From contig JAFZAP010000062.1 of assembly GCA_017557185.1 (NCBI GenBank), positions 1 through 64,000 on the forward strand: DNA of 64,000 nt, given 5' to 3'. The position numbers and the translations under genes were made by a program. This DNA comes from Prevotella sp. GTDB taxonomy: Bacteria; Bacteroidota; Bacteroidia; Bacteroidales; Bacteroidaceae. The notes beneath the pieces were generated by a model. It was not told the origin of the DNA and ran no database searches. It saw nothing but the letters and a program-made list of their open reading frames with translations. Below are positions 50,509 through 59,685 of this stretch, piece after piece (within the stretch, counting starts at the first letter, position 1; every line of letters begins with the position of its first letter).

Positions 50509-51598
50509 TGATGTTTCCTTGTTCTACATGGAACAGCCGATAGTCGGTTGTGCCGTTGCTGAGTATCTGGTCCAAGTGATCGCGGTTCGTATCGGTGATG
50601 AAAATCTGGCCGTAGCCGTCGTCGGAAACCAGTCTGATGATCTGTTCCACACGTCGGGCATCGAGCTTGTCGAAGATGTCGTCGAGCAGGAGTAGTGGGG
50701 TAGTGGTGCTCGAGGTGCGCTTCAGGAAATCGAACTGAGCCAGCTTCAACGCCAGGACAAAAGTCTTGTGCTGACCTTGGCTGCCCTCGCGTTTCACCGG
50801 GTAGCCGCCAAGCAGCATCTCCAAGTCGTCACGATGACTGCCGTGCAGCGAGAAGCCTACAGCGCGATCCTTGTGGCGGTCGCGCTGGATGACCTCGAGC
50901 AGCGGTCCGCGCTGACAGTGTGAGATGTAGTTCAGCGAGACTTCTTCCTTGCCTTCGGCAATTTGCTGATAGATGCGCTGGAAGACGGGGATGAGTTCAT
51001 CAACAAATGCCTTTCGCTTCTCGTAGAGCCGCTCGCCGTTGTCGGCCATCTCGTGTTCCCAGATATCGAGAAGAGTCGGGTCTGGTTCCTCCTCCTGCCT
51101 CAAGAGGGCGTTTCGTTGCAATAGGGCTTTGTTATAATTGCCGAGTGCTTCCATGTAGCTGTGGTCGTACTGCGAGATCACCATATCCATCAGCCGGCGG
51201 CGCTCCTCGCTGGCACCGTCGATGAGCAGCGTATCGGAAGGCGAAACAAACACGATGGGAATCAGGCCGATGTGCTGCGAGAGCCGCTTGTATTCCTTCT
51301 TGTCGCGCTTGAAGTGTTTCTTCGTGCCACGCTTCATGCCGCAATAGACCGTCATCTCGCCTCCGTTATCGTCGGCATATTCGCCTTCAATCACAAAGAA
51401 ATCCTGGTCGTGGTTGATGACTGTCGAGTCGGCCGACGTGAACGCGCTTCGGCAAAACGACAAATAATAGATGGCGTCGAGCAGGTTGGTTTTTCCTTCA
51501 CCGTTATGGCCGATGAAGCAATTCATCTTCGCCGACAAATCCAGATTTGCCGAGCGTATGTTTTTATAGTTGATGATTGAAATCCTTTTTAGAATCAC
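50501..51598 (-). CDS. recF: DNA replication and repair protein RecF
   Basis: A 365-residue SMC-like ATPase that helps load RecA at gaps. N-terminus MILKRISIINYKNIRSANLDL, Walker A GHNGEGKT (30-37), a signature region late in the protein and Walker B LLLLDDIFDKLD. The start is GTG at 51598 with a TATCTTTG box 24 nt upstream. It is followed by the DUF721 gene. Confidence 0.95.
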   Translation of the reverse strand: MILKRISIINYKNIRSANLDLSAKMNCFIGHNGEGKTNLLDAIYYLSFCRSAFTSADSTVINHDQDFFVIEGEYADDNGGEMTVYCGMKRGTKKHFKRDKKEYKRLSQHIGLIPIVFVSPSDTLLIDGASEERRRLMDMVISQYDHSYMEALGNYNKALLQRNALLRQEEEPDPTLLDIWEHEMADNGERLYEKRKAFVDELIPVFQRIYQQIAEGKEEVSLNYISHCQRGPLLEVIQRDRHKDRAVGFSLHGSHRDDLEMLLGGYPVKREGSQGQHKTFVLALKLAQFDFLKRTSSTTTPLLLLDDIFDKLDARRVEQIIRLVSDDGYGQIFITDTNRDHLDQILSNGTTDYRLFHVEQGNINV

Positions 51599-51621
51599 GC
51601 TACTATCTCATTAAAACAGCG

Positions 51622-51701
51622 CAAAGATACATCTTTTATCACTGAAAAACGAAAAAAACAGCAAATATATTTCAGTATGTGCGAGAAATTCTGTAATTTT
51701 G
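51622..51701. promoter_or_regulatory. Divergent promoters, recF (-) and TPR gene (+)
   Basis: Reverse-strand TATCTTTG at 51622-51629 serves recF. Forward TAATTTTG at 51694-51701 gives the TPR-ribH transcript a leader of about 97 nt that contains a short TGCC/GGCA hairpin. Confidence 0.65.
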
Positions 51702-51802
51702 CACAGTTTTTGTGATGCCTCATCGGCAGAGCGAAGCTATGGGGTATGATAAAACCTGCCCCGTCAGACGATAATAATCAATAAAAAATAGTAATTCAAA
51801 CA

Positions 51803-52504
51803 ATGGCAAACAAGAAACAACAGGAAGTTCTCGAGCAGAACGAGACCCTTAGCAAGTCAGAGGAATTCATCCTCAAGAACAAGAAAAACATCATCATTGC
51901 CGTGATTGCTATCCTGGCAATCATCGCAGGTATCTTCATCTACAAAGGCTACATCAGCGGTCCCCGTGAGGAAAAGGCCAGCACAGCCCTTGGACGCGGA
52001 CAGGAGTATTTCAACGCCGATCAGTACGACAAGGCCCTCAACGGTGACGGAGCCAACTATGCCGGTTTCCTGAAGATCGCCAGCGACTACAGTAGCACAG
52101 ATGCCGGCAACCTCGCCAACCTCTATGCAGGACTCTGCTATGCCAACCTTGGCAAGTGGGAAGAGGCTGTGAAGTATCTCGACCAGTATTCACCTGCTGA
52201 TGATTCAATGGTGAGCCCAGCTGCCGTTGCCGCACTCGGAAATGCCTATGCTCATGTCAACCAGATTGACAAAGCCATCAGCGCTCTGAAGAAGGCTGCT
52301 GATATGGCCGACAGCAAGGGTGTCGACGGTGTCAACAACAGTATTGCTCCCACCTTCCGCCTGCAGGCTGCCCAGCTCGTTGAGTCGCAGGGCAACAAGG
52401 AAGAGGCTCTGAAGATGTATCAGGACATCAAGAAGAAGTATGTGAACTCCGCCGTTGTGCAGAGTCAGGAGATCGATAAGTACATCGAGCGCCTTAGCGA
52501 GTAA
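51803..52504 (+). CDS. Membrane-anchored tetratricopeptide repeat protein
   Basis: A 233-residue protein with a short cytoplasmic N-terminus, one membrane helix ([18 protein letters not shown], about 31-50) and three or four TPR-like repeats outside ([23 protein letters not shown] and following). It resembles YfgM-type ancillary chaperones of the Sec translocon, by layout only. Next to ribH with 26 nt spacing. Function unproved. Confidence 0.85.
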   Translation: MANKKQQEVLEQNETLSKSEEFILKNKKNIIIAVIAILAIIAGIFIYKGYISGPREEKASTALGRGQEYFNADQYDKALNGDGANYAGFLKIASDYSSTDAGNLANLYAGLCYANLGKWEEAVKYLDQYSPADDSMVSPAAVAALGNAYAHVNQIDKAISALKKAADMADSKGVDGVNNSIAPTFRLQAAQLVESQGNKEEALKMYQDIKKKYVNSAVVQSQEIDKYIERLSE

Positions 52505-52530
52505 GTATCCTTCAACCTCCCAACACCCTT

Positions 52531-53007
52531 ATGGCAACAGCATTGCATAATCTTTCCGAATACGACTTCTCGAAAGTTCCCGATGCCAGTAATATGTGTT
52601 TCGGTATCGTCGTAGCAGAGTGGAATCCTGAAATCACAGGCACGCTGCTCGAAGGATGTGTCTCTACACTCGAGAAACACGGAACATTGCCCGAGAATAT
52701 TCACGTGAAGACCGTGCCGGGTTCCTTCGAACTCATCTATGGAGCGCATCAGATGTGCCTCAACGGAGGCTATGATGCCGTTATCATCCTTGGCTGTGTC
52801 ATCAAGGGAGAGACGCCGCACTTCGACTACATCTGTCAGGGTGTCACCTACGGCATTGCCCGCCTCAACGCCAAGAGTGAGATTCCCGTCATCTATGGTC
52901 TTCTCACCACCAACGACCTGCAGCAGGCCAAGGACCGTGCGGGCGGACGTCTGGGCAACAAGGGCGACGAATGTGCCGTCGTTGCCATCAAGATGGCGAA
53001 GTTCTGA
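52531..53007 (+). CDS. ribH: 6,7-dimethyl-8-ribityllumazine synthase
   Basis: A 158-residue enzyme of riboflavin synthesis, condensing a ribityl-aminouracil with dihydroxybutanone phosphate. Family signs are [42 protein letters not shown] and the closing [17 protein letters not shown]. Length is normal. It follows the TPR gene and ends before a strong terminator. Other rib genes are not in the window. Confidence 0.96.
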   Translation: MATALHNLSEYDFSKVPDASNMCFGIVVAEWNPEITGTLLEGCVSTLEKHGTLPENIHVKTVPGSFELIYGAHQMCLNGGYDAVIILGCVIKGETPHFDYICQGVTYGIARLNAKSEIPVIYGLLTTNDLQQAKDRAGGRLGNKGDECAVVAIKMAKF

Positions 53008-53074
53008 TGCGGCGATGCTCCTTCGTCGGAGTTGATGAAGGCAGTCCGACATGCTGTCGGCGTTTTCCATACAG

Positions 53075-53107
53075 GCTATGCTTAGTTTTCTAGGCATAGC
53101 TTTTTTT
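53075..53107 (+). terminator. Terminator after ribH
   Basis: GCTATGCTTAG-TTTT-CTAGGCATAGC, an 11-bp stem with one wobble, then seven T. Confidence 0.88.
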
Positions 53108-53111
53108 CGTG

Positions 53112-54290
53112 TTATAGAGTGATGTTCCGTTTCATGTGTTCCATGAAGGGAGCTACATGTTGGAAGTATTGCCGGTAGCCTTCGCAGAGATAGTTGAGGC
53201 CGGGCTCTCCGTAGCGGTCGCGTAGGAAACGGTTCTTCGGGCATTCTCCGTGACAGGCAAACTGGAACTTGCATTCGCGGCACTGGCGGGGGAGCATCTG
53301 TCGCTTGATGCGGGCAAACTGCCTTTGTTTCTCTGAATACATCATCTCGGTGATTGTCTTCTCATGCAGGTTGCCGAGCCGGTGTTCAGGATAGACGAAG
53401 TGATCACACGAATACACGTCGCCATTATACTCCATCACGCCAGCATGGCCACAGTCCCTCGCCAGCGTGCACACGCCGGGAGTCACGCCGACCCAGTTGG
53501 CGAGTGTGGCATCGAAAATCTGAACAAACACTTTCCCGACGTCTTCCTTTACCCAGTCGTCGAACAATGTGCAGAGAAAGTTGCCCCACTGCTTGGGCGT
53601 GACTGATAATTCGGTGATGGTTCCGCCCTCGCTCATACCAGGAGCCAGCGTCAGCAGATCCTTTCTCTCAACGGTTCGCTCAACGATTGGTGTGAATTGA
53701 ATGAATTGACAGTCGATGCTCTTGAAGAAGCGGTAAAATTCAAGCGGGTGATCGGCGTTGAAGTTGTTGACCACCGCCATCGCATTCCATTCCACCTGAT
53801 GCTTGTTCAGCAGTTCGATGCCTTTCATCACTTTCCGAAAAGTCGGCCCGCCGTTGCCTGCAGCGTGACGGTAGTGGTCGTGGAATTCTTCAGGTCCGTC
53901 GATGGAGATGCCTACAAGGAAATGATTGTCGTGCAGGAATTGGCACCATTCGTCGTTGAGAAGCGTGCCGTTGGTCTGAATGCAGTTCGCCACTTTCCGT
54001 CCTCTCGCATAGATGCGCTGCAACCGCAGGGCCCGCTCATAGAAGCTGATGGGGCGCAGAAGCGGTTCGCCCCCATGCCAGGTGAAGAGCACTTCCGGCA
54101 TGGTTTGCGCTTCCATATATTGCCTGATGAATTGCTCGAGGAGTTCGTCGCTCATGAAATGGCTTTCCTGCTGCTGGTATAGTTTTCCTTTCTCGAGGTA
54201 GTAGCAGTAGCGGCACCGCAGGTTGCAGTTTGCTCCTGCGGGTTTCAGCATGACATACAGCGGACGGCTGAAAGCGTAGTTGTCATTCAT
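53112..54290 (-). CDS. Anaerobic sulfatase-maturating enzyme (radical SAM/SPASM)
   Basis: A 392-residue radical SAM enzyme that oxidises Cys or Ser of sulfatases to formylglycine. The radical SAM cluster is NCNLRCRYCYY (Cys22, 26, 29). C-terminal SPASM cysteines include CTLARDCGHAG, YSCDHF and CRECKFQFACHGECPK. The ATG at 54290 follows a TACTTTTG box at 54333-54340; a TTG upstream lies in that box. No sulfatase gene is in this window, so it must act on enzymes encoded elsewhere. Confidence 0.93.
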   Translation of the reverse strand: MNDNYAFSRPLYVMLKPAGANCNLRCRYCYYLEKGKLYQQQESHFMSDELLEQFIRQYMEAQTMPEVLFTWHGGEPLLRPISFYERALRLQRIYARGRKVANCIQTNGTLLNDEWCQFLHDNHFLVGISIDGPEEFHDHYRHAAGNGGPTFRKVMKGIELLNKHQVEWNAMAVVNNFNADHPLEFYRFFKSIDCQFIQFTPIVERTVERKDLLTLAPGMSEGGTITELSVTPKQWGNFLCTLFDDWVKEDVGKVFVQIFDATLANWVGVTPGVCTLARDCGHAGVMEYNGDVYSCDHFVYPEHRLGNLHEKTITEMMYSEKQRQFARIKRQMLPRQCRECKFQFACHGECPKNRFLRDRYGEPGLNYLCEGYRQYFQHVAPFMEHMKRNITL

Positions 54291-54332
54291 GTTGCTAGTT
54301 GTAGGCTTCTCGTTACGTTGATAATCTTTTTG

Positions 54333-54340
54333 CAAAAGTA
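54333..54340 (-). promoter_or_regulatory. Promoter of the sulfatase maturase gene
   Basis: Reverse-strand TACTTTTG, 43 nt before the ATG. Confidence 0.6.
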
Positions 54341-54372
54341 CGGAAAAACCTGCACATCACCAAATGAATGGG

Positions 54373-54410
54373 ATAAAAAAAGAGGTGTGCCATCTGTGAA
54401 TGACACACCT
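54373..54410 (-). terminator. Terminator after the gene at 54459-55259
   Basis: Read leftward: AGGTGTGTCAT with ATGGCACACCT, then CTTTTTTTAT. Confidence 0.85.
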
Positions 54411-54416
54411 GAATTC

Positions 54417-54458
54417 TTCCCCATTTGCGACGGAGGGCAGGCTGGGGGTGGGTTTGGT
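54417..54458 (-). repeat. CCCACCCCCA-type repeat after a stop codon
   Basis: Read leftward from the TAA of the gene at 54459: ACCAAACCCACCCCCAGCC, then TGCCCTCCGTCGCAAATGGG. It matches 35609-35644 with few changes. Confidence 0.8.
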
Positions 54459-55259
54459 TTAATAATCGTCGTCGTCGCTGACCTCGGCAGCGTCGAGGCT
54501 CAGGTCGTCGGGGTCGGTCTCGAAGGTTGTGCGATAGCTTTCCTCAGTGAGCTCGTCTTCATCGTAGTCATCGTCCTCCTCGTCCTCGTAGCTGTCTTCA
54601 ACCTCGGGCAGATCCTCATCATCTTCGTTCTCGGAATCGTCAGAGTCGATATCTTCATCGAATTTGATTTTCGGCTTTTCGGAAATGGGCTTCAGCTTGG
54701 CGAAGATGGCCTCCACCCATGTGCCTTTAGGAATCTCGAGCACCTCGAATCCGTCGTTTACTTTCTTCTCATACAGTCCGCCGGGCTTATGCAGGCGGTC
54801 CTTCGGAAGCGTAGTGGTACTGATGTCGAATCCGCTCTCGATGATGTCCTGAATACTTTGCGACAGCGAGTCCCAGCCGCCGCCAAAGTTGCGGTCGATG
54901 ACTTCCATGAGCTTTGCGGCAGAGATGTGTCGGATGTTCTCGTAGGTGAGGTCGGTGACACGCATGATAGGACGTTTCTTGATGGCGAGTGTCATACGGG
55001 AATTCTCGTCGAGCTTGAGGGAAGCGACCTTGAATCCGCGAGCCTCATATTTCTTGATGACTTCGGGCTTGTCGATTTTCACTTCCTCCATTTCGAAGGC
55101 ACTACGAATAATATCCAGATAATGCCTGAAGTTCTCTTTGAGGTCGGCGTCTTTCTCGGCTGCTTCGCACATTCTGAAAATGTCATTTTCCTGCACGTCC
55201 CAGACACTGCTCTTGCTGAGCGTCTTCAGTGTGAGTACTTTTATCTCTTCTTCTTTCAT
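54459..55259 (-). CDS. Conserved hypothetical protein with acidic tail
   Basis: A 266-residue cytoplasmic protein. An ordered part of about 190 residues (helices and strands, KPEVIKKYEARGFKVASLKLDENSRM) is followed by a very acidic tail of about 75 residues, mostly Asp, Glu and Ser, ending VSDDDDY. I do not recognise the family. The promoter is TATTTTTG at 55288-55295 and a terminator follows, so it looks like a single-gene transcript. Confidence 0.75.
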   Translation of the reverse strand: MKEEEIKVLTLKTLSKSSVWDVQENDIFRMCEAAEKDADLKENFRHYLDIIRSAFEMEEVKIDKPEVIKKYEARGFKVASLKLDENSRMTLAIKKRPIMRVTDLTYENIRHISAAKLMEVIDRNFGGGWDSLSQSIQDIIESGFDISTTTLPKDRLHKPGGLYEKKVNDGFEVLEIPKGTWVEAIFAKLKPISEKPKIKFDEDIDSDDSENEDDEDLPEVEDSYEDEEDDDYDEDELTEESYRTTFETDPDDLSLDAAEVSDDDDY

Positions 55260-55287
55260 ATTGTTTGGTATACAGATTTTACTGCTG

Positions 55288-55295
55288 CAAAAATA
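55288..55295 (-). promoter_or_regulatory. Promoter of the acidic-tail protein gene
   Basis: Reverse-strand TATTTTTG, 29 nt before the ATG at 55259. Confidence 0.55.
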
Positions 55296-55410
55296 AATAC
55301 TTTATACTTAATGAGCAAACTTTTTCGTTGTTTTTTTCTAAAAACCGATAACTTTCTGTCGAAAATCAAAAAAACTTCCGACTTTCAATGATAAACTGCA
55401 AACTTTTTAC

Positions 55411-55418
55411 TAATTTTG
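55411..55418 (+). promoter_or_regulatory. Promoter of rarA
   Basis: TAATTTTG; the ATG of rarA is only 8 nt after the box, leaving almost no room for a leader. Confidence 0.7.
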
Positions 55419-55425
55419 CAAGTTG

Positions 55426-56700
55426 ATGGCTGAACCATTAGCAGAGAGAATGCGCCCGCGCACGCTCGACGAATACGTCGGACAACAGCATTTGGTAGGC
55501 GAGGGAGCCGTCCTGAGGAAGATGATTGACTCGGGGCGCATCTCGTCGTTTATCCTCTGGGGACCGCCGGGAGTAGGCAAGACCACGATTGCCCAAATCA
55601 TTGCCAACAAGCTCGACACACCTTTCTACACGCTTTCCGCGGTGACGAGTGGCGTGAAGGATGTGCGCGATGTCATCGAGCGTGCGAAGTCGGGGCGTTT
55701 CTTCTCGTCGGCATCTCCCATCCTCTTCATCGACGAAATCCATCGCTTCTCGAAGTCGCAGCAGGACTCACTCCTGGGAGCTGTGGAGCGAGGCATCGTG
55801 ACGCTCATCGGTGCCACCACCGAGAACCCGTCGTTCGAAGTCATCCGCCCGTTACTCTCGCGGTGCCAGCTCTATGTGCTGAAGTCGCTCGAGAAGGACG
55901 ACCTGCTTGCGTTGCTCGAGCGAGCCATCAACACCGATGTGGAACTTTCGAAGCTGAAAATCGTCCTGAAGGAAACGGGTGCGATGCTTCGCTATAGCGG
56001 TGGCGATGCACGAAAGCTGCTCAACATCCTGGAACTCGTCGTTGAGTCGGAATCGGCCGAGGAGATTGTCATCACCGACGAACTCGTCGAGGCTCGCCTG
56101 CAGCAGAATCCGCTTGCCTACGATAAAGACGGCGAGATGCACTACGACATCATTTCAGCGTTCATCAAGAGCATTCGCGGTAGCGATCCCGATGCGGCGC
56201 TCTACTGGATGGCCCGAATGATTGAAGGCGGCGAGGACCCGGAGTTCATCGCCCGCCGACTCATCATCAGCGCTTCCGAGGACATCGGTCTTGCCAACCC
56301 CAATGCCTTGCTGCTTGCCAACGCAGCCTTCGATGCCGTGATGAAAATCGGTTGGCCCGAAGGGCGCATCCCGCTGGCCGAGGCCGTCGTCTATCTGGCC
56401 ACCTCGCCGAAGAGCAACTCCGCCTATATGGGCATCGGTGCCGCCCTCGAAACCGTCAAGCAGACGGGCAACCTGCCTGTACCGCTCCATCTGCGCAACG
56501 CCCCGACTAGTCTGATGAAAGAGCTCGGCTACAGCGACGGCTATAAGTACAGCCACGACTTCCCCGGTAACTTCGTCGAACAGCAGTATCTCCCTGACCG
56601 CCTGCTCGACACGCGCTTCTGGCATGCTCAGCACTCCCCGTCGGAGGAGAAGCTCTACCAGAACATGCTTCGCAACTGGGGCGACAGATTTAAGGATTGA
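55426..56700 (+). CDS. rarA: Replication-associated recombination protein A
   Basis: A 424-residue AAA+ ATPase (MgsA/RarA, WRNIP1 family) acting at stalled replication forks. N-terminus MAEPLAERMRPRTLDEYVGQ is standard. Walker A is GPPGVGKTT, Walker B LFIDEIHRFSKSQQD, sensor GATTENPSFEV, and the C-terminal MgsA domain (GIGAALETVKQTGNLPVPLHLRN) is complete. The start lies 8 nt from the -7 box, suggesting a leaderless mRNA. Confidence 0.95.
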   Translation: MAEPLAERMRPRTLDEYVGQQHLVGEGAVLRKMIDSGRISSFILWGPPGVGKTTIAQIIANKLDTPFYTLSAVTSGVKDVRDVIERAKSGRFFSSASPILFIDEIHRFSKSQQDSLLGAVERGIVTLIGATTENPSFEVIRPLLSRCQLYVLKSLEKDDLLALLERAINTDVELSKLKIVLKETGAMLRYSGGDARKLLNILELVVESESAEEIVITDELVEARLQQNPLAYDKDGEMHYDIISAFIKSIRGSDPDAALYWMARMIEGGEDPEFIARRLIISASEDIGLANPNALLLANAAFDAVMKIGWPEGRIPLAEAVVYLATSPKSNSAYMGIGAALETVKQTGNLPVPLHLRNAPTSLMKELGYSDGYKYSHDFPGNFVEQQYLPDRLLDTRFWHAQHSPSEEKLYQNMLRNWGDRFKD

Positions 56701-56715
56701 AATGGAAATAGATAT

Positions 56716-57684
56716 ATGAAAAAGAGAATGAATATCGTTGAACTCGATGGCTACGCAGCCAATCCCGGCGACCTGTCGTGGGAACCGTTACGCGAGCTCG
56801 GTGAACTCACGGTTTATGACCGCACACCTGCTTCGCTCGTTGTCGAACGCGCCAAGGATGCCGATATCATCTTAATCAATAAGGTCATCATCGATGAGGA
56901 AGTGCTTTCGCAGCTCCCGCGTCTGAAATATATCGGTGTTCTCGCTACGGGCTATAACGTCGTGGATGTTGAGGCTGCCACCCGTCGTGGCATCGTCGTC
57001 ACCAACATCCCTGCCTACAGCACCGAGAGTGTTGCACAGATGACGTTCGCACACATCCTGAACATCACCAACCGCATTGGCCACTATGCACGCCAGAGCC
57101 GTGAGGGACGCTGGAGTAGCAATCCCGATTTCTGCTATTGGGACACGAAGCTCTGCGAACTCTCCGGCAAGACTATCGGCATCGTCGGACTGGGCAATAT
57201 CGGTATGCGCGTGGCCACCATCGCCCGCTTCTTCGGGATGGATGTGTTCGCCTATACCAGCAAGAATTCTGCCGACCTGCCCGAAGGCATTCAGAAGACC
57301 ACCCTCGACGGCCTCTATGCCGTTAGCGACATCGTGACACTGCATTGTCCGCTCAACGCCGACACCCGTCATCTCATCAATGCCGAGTCGCTGGCGAAGA
57401 TGAAGGAGGGTTCCATCCTTATCAACACCGGTCGCGGACCGCTCGTCGACGAGGAAGCTGTTGCCGAAGCACTCGCCTCCGGCCATCTGGGCGGCTATGG
57501 CGCCGACGTGATGATCGACGAGCCGCCATCGCCCAACAATCCGCTGCTGGCACAGCGCAACGCTTTCATCACGCCGCACATCGCCTGGGCAACACGCGAA
57601 GCCCGCCAGCGGCTCATGGATATCTGCGTCAGCAATGTGAAGGCATTCATCGAAGGCAAGCAGCTGAACATCGTCAACCCGTAA
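56716..57684 (+). CDS. D-2-hydroxyacid dehydrogenase
   Basis: A 322-residue NAD-dependent dehydrogenase of the glycerate/phosphoglycerate dehydrogenase group. It has NAD-binding GIVGLGNIG, the catalytic Arg in NTGRGPLVDE, Glu in MIDEPPSP and His in TPHIAW. The substrate could be hydroxypyruvate or another 2-keto acid. It follows rarA by 15 nt and precedes a TRIC-like channel gene by 23 nt. Confidence 0.9.
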   Translation: MKKRMNIVELDGYAANPGDLSWEPLRELGELTVYDRTPASLVVERAKDADIILINKVIIDEEVLSQLPRLKYIGVLATGYNVVDVEAATRRGIVVTNIPAYSTESVAQMTFAHILNITNRIGHYARQSREGRWSSNPDFCYWDTKLCELSGKTIGIVGLGNIGMRVATIARFFGMDVFAYTSKNSADLPEGIQKTTLDGLYAVSDIVTLHCPLNADTRHLINAESLAKMKEGSILINTGRGPLVDEEAVAEALASGHLGGYGADVMIDEPPSPNNPLLAQRNAFITPHIAWATREARQRLMDICVSNVKAFIEGKQLNIVNP

Positions 57685-57707
57685 TCGTCATTGCTTGCGC
57701 CAGCCCT

Positions 57708-58379
57708 ATGAACTACGAACTGACCACCGATCCGGAACTCATGGCAACCGTACAGCGCGTCATCGAGTTTCTCGGCACATTCGCCTTTGCCATCTCCGGC
57801 ATTCGCCACGCGGCTGCTTGCCGGTTCGACTGGTTTGGCGGCTTCGTCTGCGGCGTGTGTGTGGCCATTGGTGGAGGAACGCTGCGCGATGTGATGCTTG
57901 GCGTCACGCCGTTCTGGATGACGTCGCCGTTCTACGTTGTCTGCACGCTGCTGGCACAGGCGTTCGTCATTCTCTTCGCCCATTCGCTGAAGCGGCTCGA
58001 CAATGCCTGGTTCGTGTTCGACACGCTCGGCCTGGCGCTGTTCACGATAGCCGGACTGCAGAAGACGCTCGACTGCGGACACGCCATGTGGGTGGCCATC
58101 CTCATGGGCTGCATCACGGGAAGCGCAGGCGGTGTCATCCGCGACCTGTTCCTCAATCGCACACCCCTCATCTTCCGCAAGGAAATCTATGCGATGGCCA
58201 GCATCGTCGGCGGTGTTCTCTACTGGCTGCTCATGATCAGCGATGCAGGCGTCGGCGTAGCGTCAGTCGTCACGTTCTTCTTCATCTGCATCGTCCGCGC
58301 GCTGGCCATGAAGTATCACATCTCGCTGCCGCAGCTACGGCTTGAGGACGATCAGGCACCCGACAACGATTCTAAATGA
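57708..58379 (+). CDS. Trimeric intracellular cation channel family protein (UPF0126)
   Basis: A 223-residue membrane protein with two repeats of the UPF0126/TRIC type: GTFAFAISGIRHA then GGGTLRDVMLG, and FDTLGLALFTIAGLQKT then GSAGGVIRDLFLNRTPLIF. Seven membrane helices are expected. Family members are cation channels or transporters. The ATG at 57708 begins MNYELTTDPEL. It may be co-transcribed with its neighbours. Confidence 0.9.
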   Translation: MNYELTTDPELMATVQRVIEFLGTFAFAISGIRHAAACRFDWFGGFVCGVCVAIGGGTLRDVMLGVTPFWMTSPFYVVCTLLAQAFVILFAHSLKRLDNAWFVFDTLGLALFTIAGLQKTLDCGHAMWVAILMGCITGSAGGVIRDLFLNRTPLIFRKEIYAMASIVGGVLYWLLMISDAGVGVASVVTFFFICIVRALAMKYHISLPQLRLEDDQAPDNDSK

Positions 58380-58401
58380 AATATTCAATAGGTAAAAAGA
58401 C

Positions 58402-59685
58402 ATGAAGGAAAAACTGAGTCCCGCCACGCTTTGTGTACAGGGTGGCTGGAAGCCGAAAAACGGCGAAGCACGCGTGCTCCCCATCTATCAGAGCACCACG
58501 TTCAAGTATGACAACACCGAGGAAATGGCCGATCTCTTCGATTTGAAGAAGGAGGGCTATTTCTATACCCGTCTGCAGAACCCCACCAACGACGCTGTGG
58601 CTGCGAAGATTGCAGCCCTCGAGGGTGGAGTAGGGGCGATGCTCACCTCCAGCGGACAGGCTGCCAACTTCTATGCCATCTTCAACATCTGCGAGGCTGG
58701 CGACCATTTCGTGACTTCCAACGAAATCTATGGCGGCACGTACAACCTCTTCGGTGTGACGCTGAAGAAGCTCGGCATCGACTGCACATTCGTCAATCAG
58801 GAAGCATCCGAAGAAGAGATCGAAGCTGCTTTCCGTCCTAACACGAAGGCTCTCTTCGGCGAGACCATCTCCAATCCCGGCTGCCGCGTTCTCGACATCG
58901 AGAAGTTCGCCCGCATCGCCCATCGTCACGGCGTTCCGCTTATCGTCGACAACACCTTCCCAACACCCATCAACTGCCGGCCTTTCGAGTGGGGCGCCGA
59001 TATCGTGACGCATTCCACAACGAAGTATATGGACGGTCACGCCACGCAGGTGGGCGGCTGCGTCGTCGACAGCGGAAACTTCGATTGGGATGCCCATGCC
59101 GAGAAATTCCCGGGTCTGTGCACGCCCGATGAGTCGTATCACGGACTCACCTACACGAAAGCCTTTGGCAAGATGGCCTATATGACCAAGCTCGTGGCGC
59201 AGCTCATGCGCGATCTCGGCAGCATTCCCTCGCCGCACAATGCCTTCCTGCTCAATCTCGGACTCGAGACGCTTCATCTGCGCATGCAGCGACATTGCGA
59301 GAACGCACAGCGCGTGGCTGAGTTCCTGCAGCAGGACGAGCGCGTGGCATGGGTCCACTACAGCGGACTCCCTGGCGACGATTGTCACGAGTTAGCACAG
59401 AAATATCTGCCCGACGGTTCGTGTGGTGTCATCGCCTTCGGACTGAAGGGTGACCGCCAGACAGCCATCAAGTTCATGGATTCTCTTCAGATGATCGCTA
59501 TTGTCACCCATGTGGCCGATGCCCGCACTTGCGTGCTTCATCCTGCCAGCCACACCCATCGTCAGCTCTCCGACGAACAGCTCATGGAGGCAGGCGTGGC
59601 ACCCGACCTCATCCGCCTTTCCGTAGGCATCGAGGACGTCAACGATATCCTTGCCGATATCCGCCAGGCATTGGAGCAGATTTAG
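58402..59685 (+). CDS. metY: O-acetylhomoserine aminocarboxypropyltransferase
   Basis: A 427-residue PLP enzyme making homocysteine from O-acetylhomoserine and sulfide. It opens LSPATLCVQGGWKPKNGEARVLPIYQSTTF and the PLP Lys is in HSTTKYMDGHATQVGG (Lys208). Length fits MetY rather than the shorter cystathionine synthases. With cysK nearby, sulfide assimilation genes cluster here. Its TAG stop overlaps the helicase TAA on the other strand by 4 nt. Confidence 0.93.
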   Translation: MKEKLSPATLCVQGGWKPKNGEARVLPIYQSTTFKYDNTEEMADLFDLKKEGYFYTRLQNPTNDAVAAKIAALEGGVGAMLTSSGQAANFYAIFNICEAGDHFVTSNEIYGGTYNLFGVTLKKLGIDCTFVNQEASEEEIEAAFRPNTKALFGETISNPGCRVLDIEKFARIAHRHGVPLIVDNTFPTPINCRPFEWGADIVTHSTTKYMDGHATQVGGCVVDSGNFDWDAHAEKFPGLCTPDESYHGLTYTKAFGKMAYMTKLVAQLMRDLGSIPSPHNAFLLNLGLETLHLRMQRHCENAQRVAEFLQQDERVAWVHYSGLPGDDCHELAQKYLPDGSCGVIAFGLKGDRQTAIKFMDSLQMIAIVTHVADARTCVLHPASHTHRQLSDEQLMEAGVAPDLIRLSVGIEDVNDILADIRQALEQI

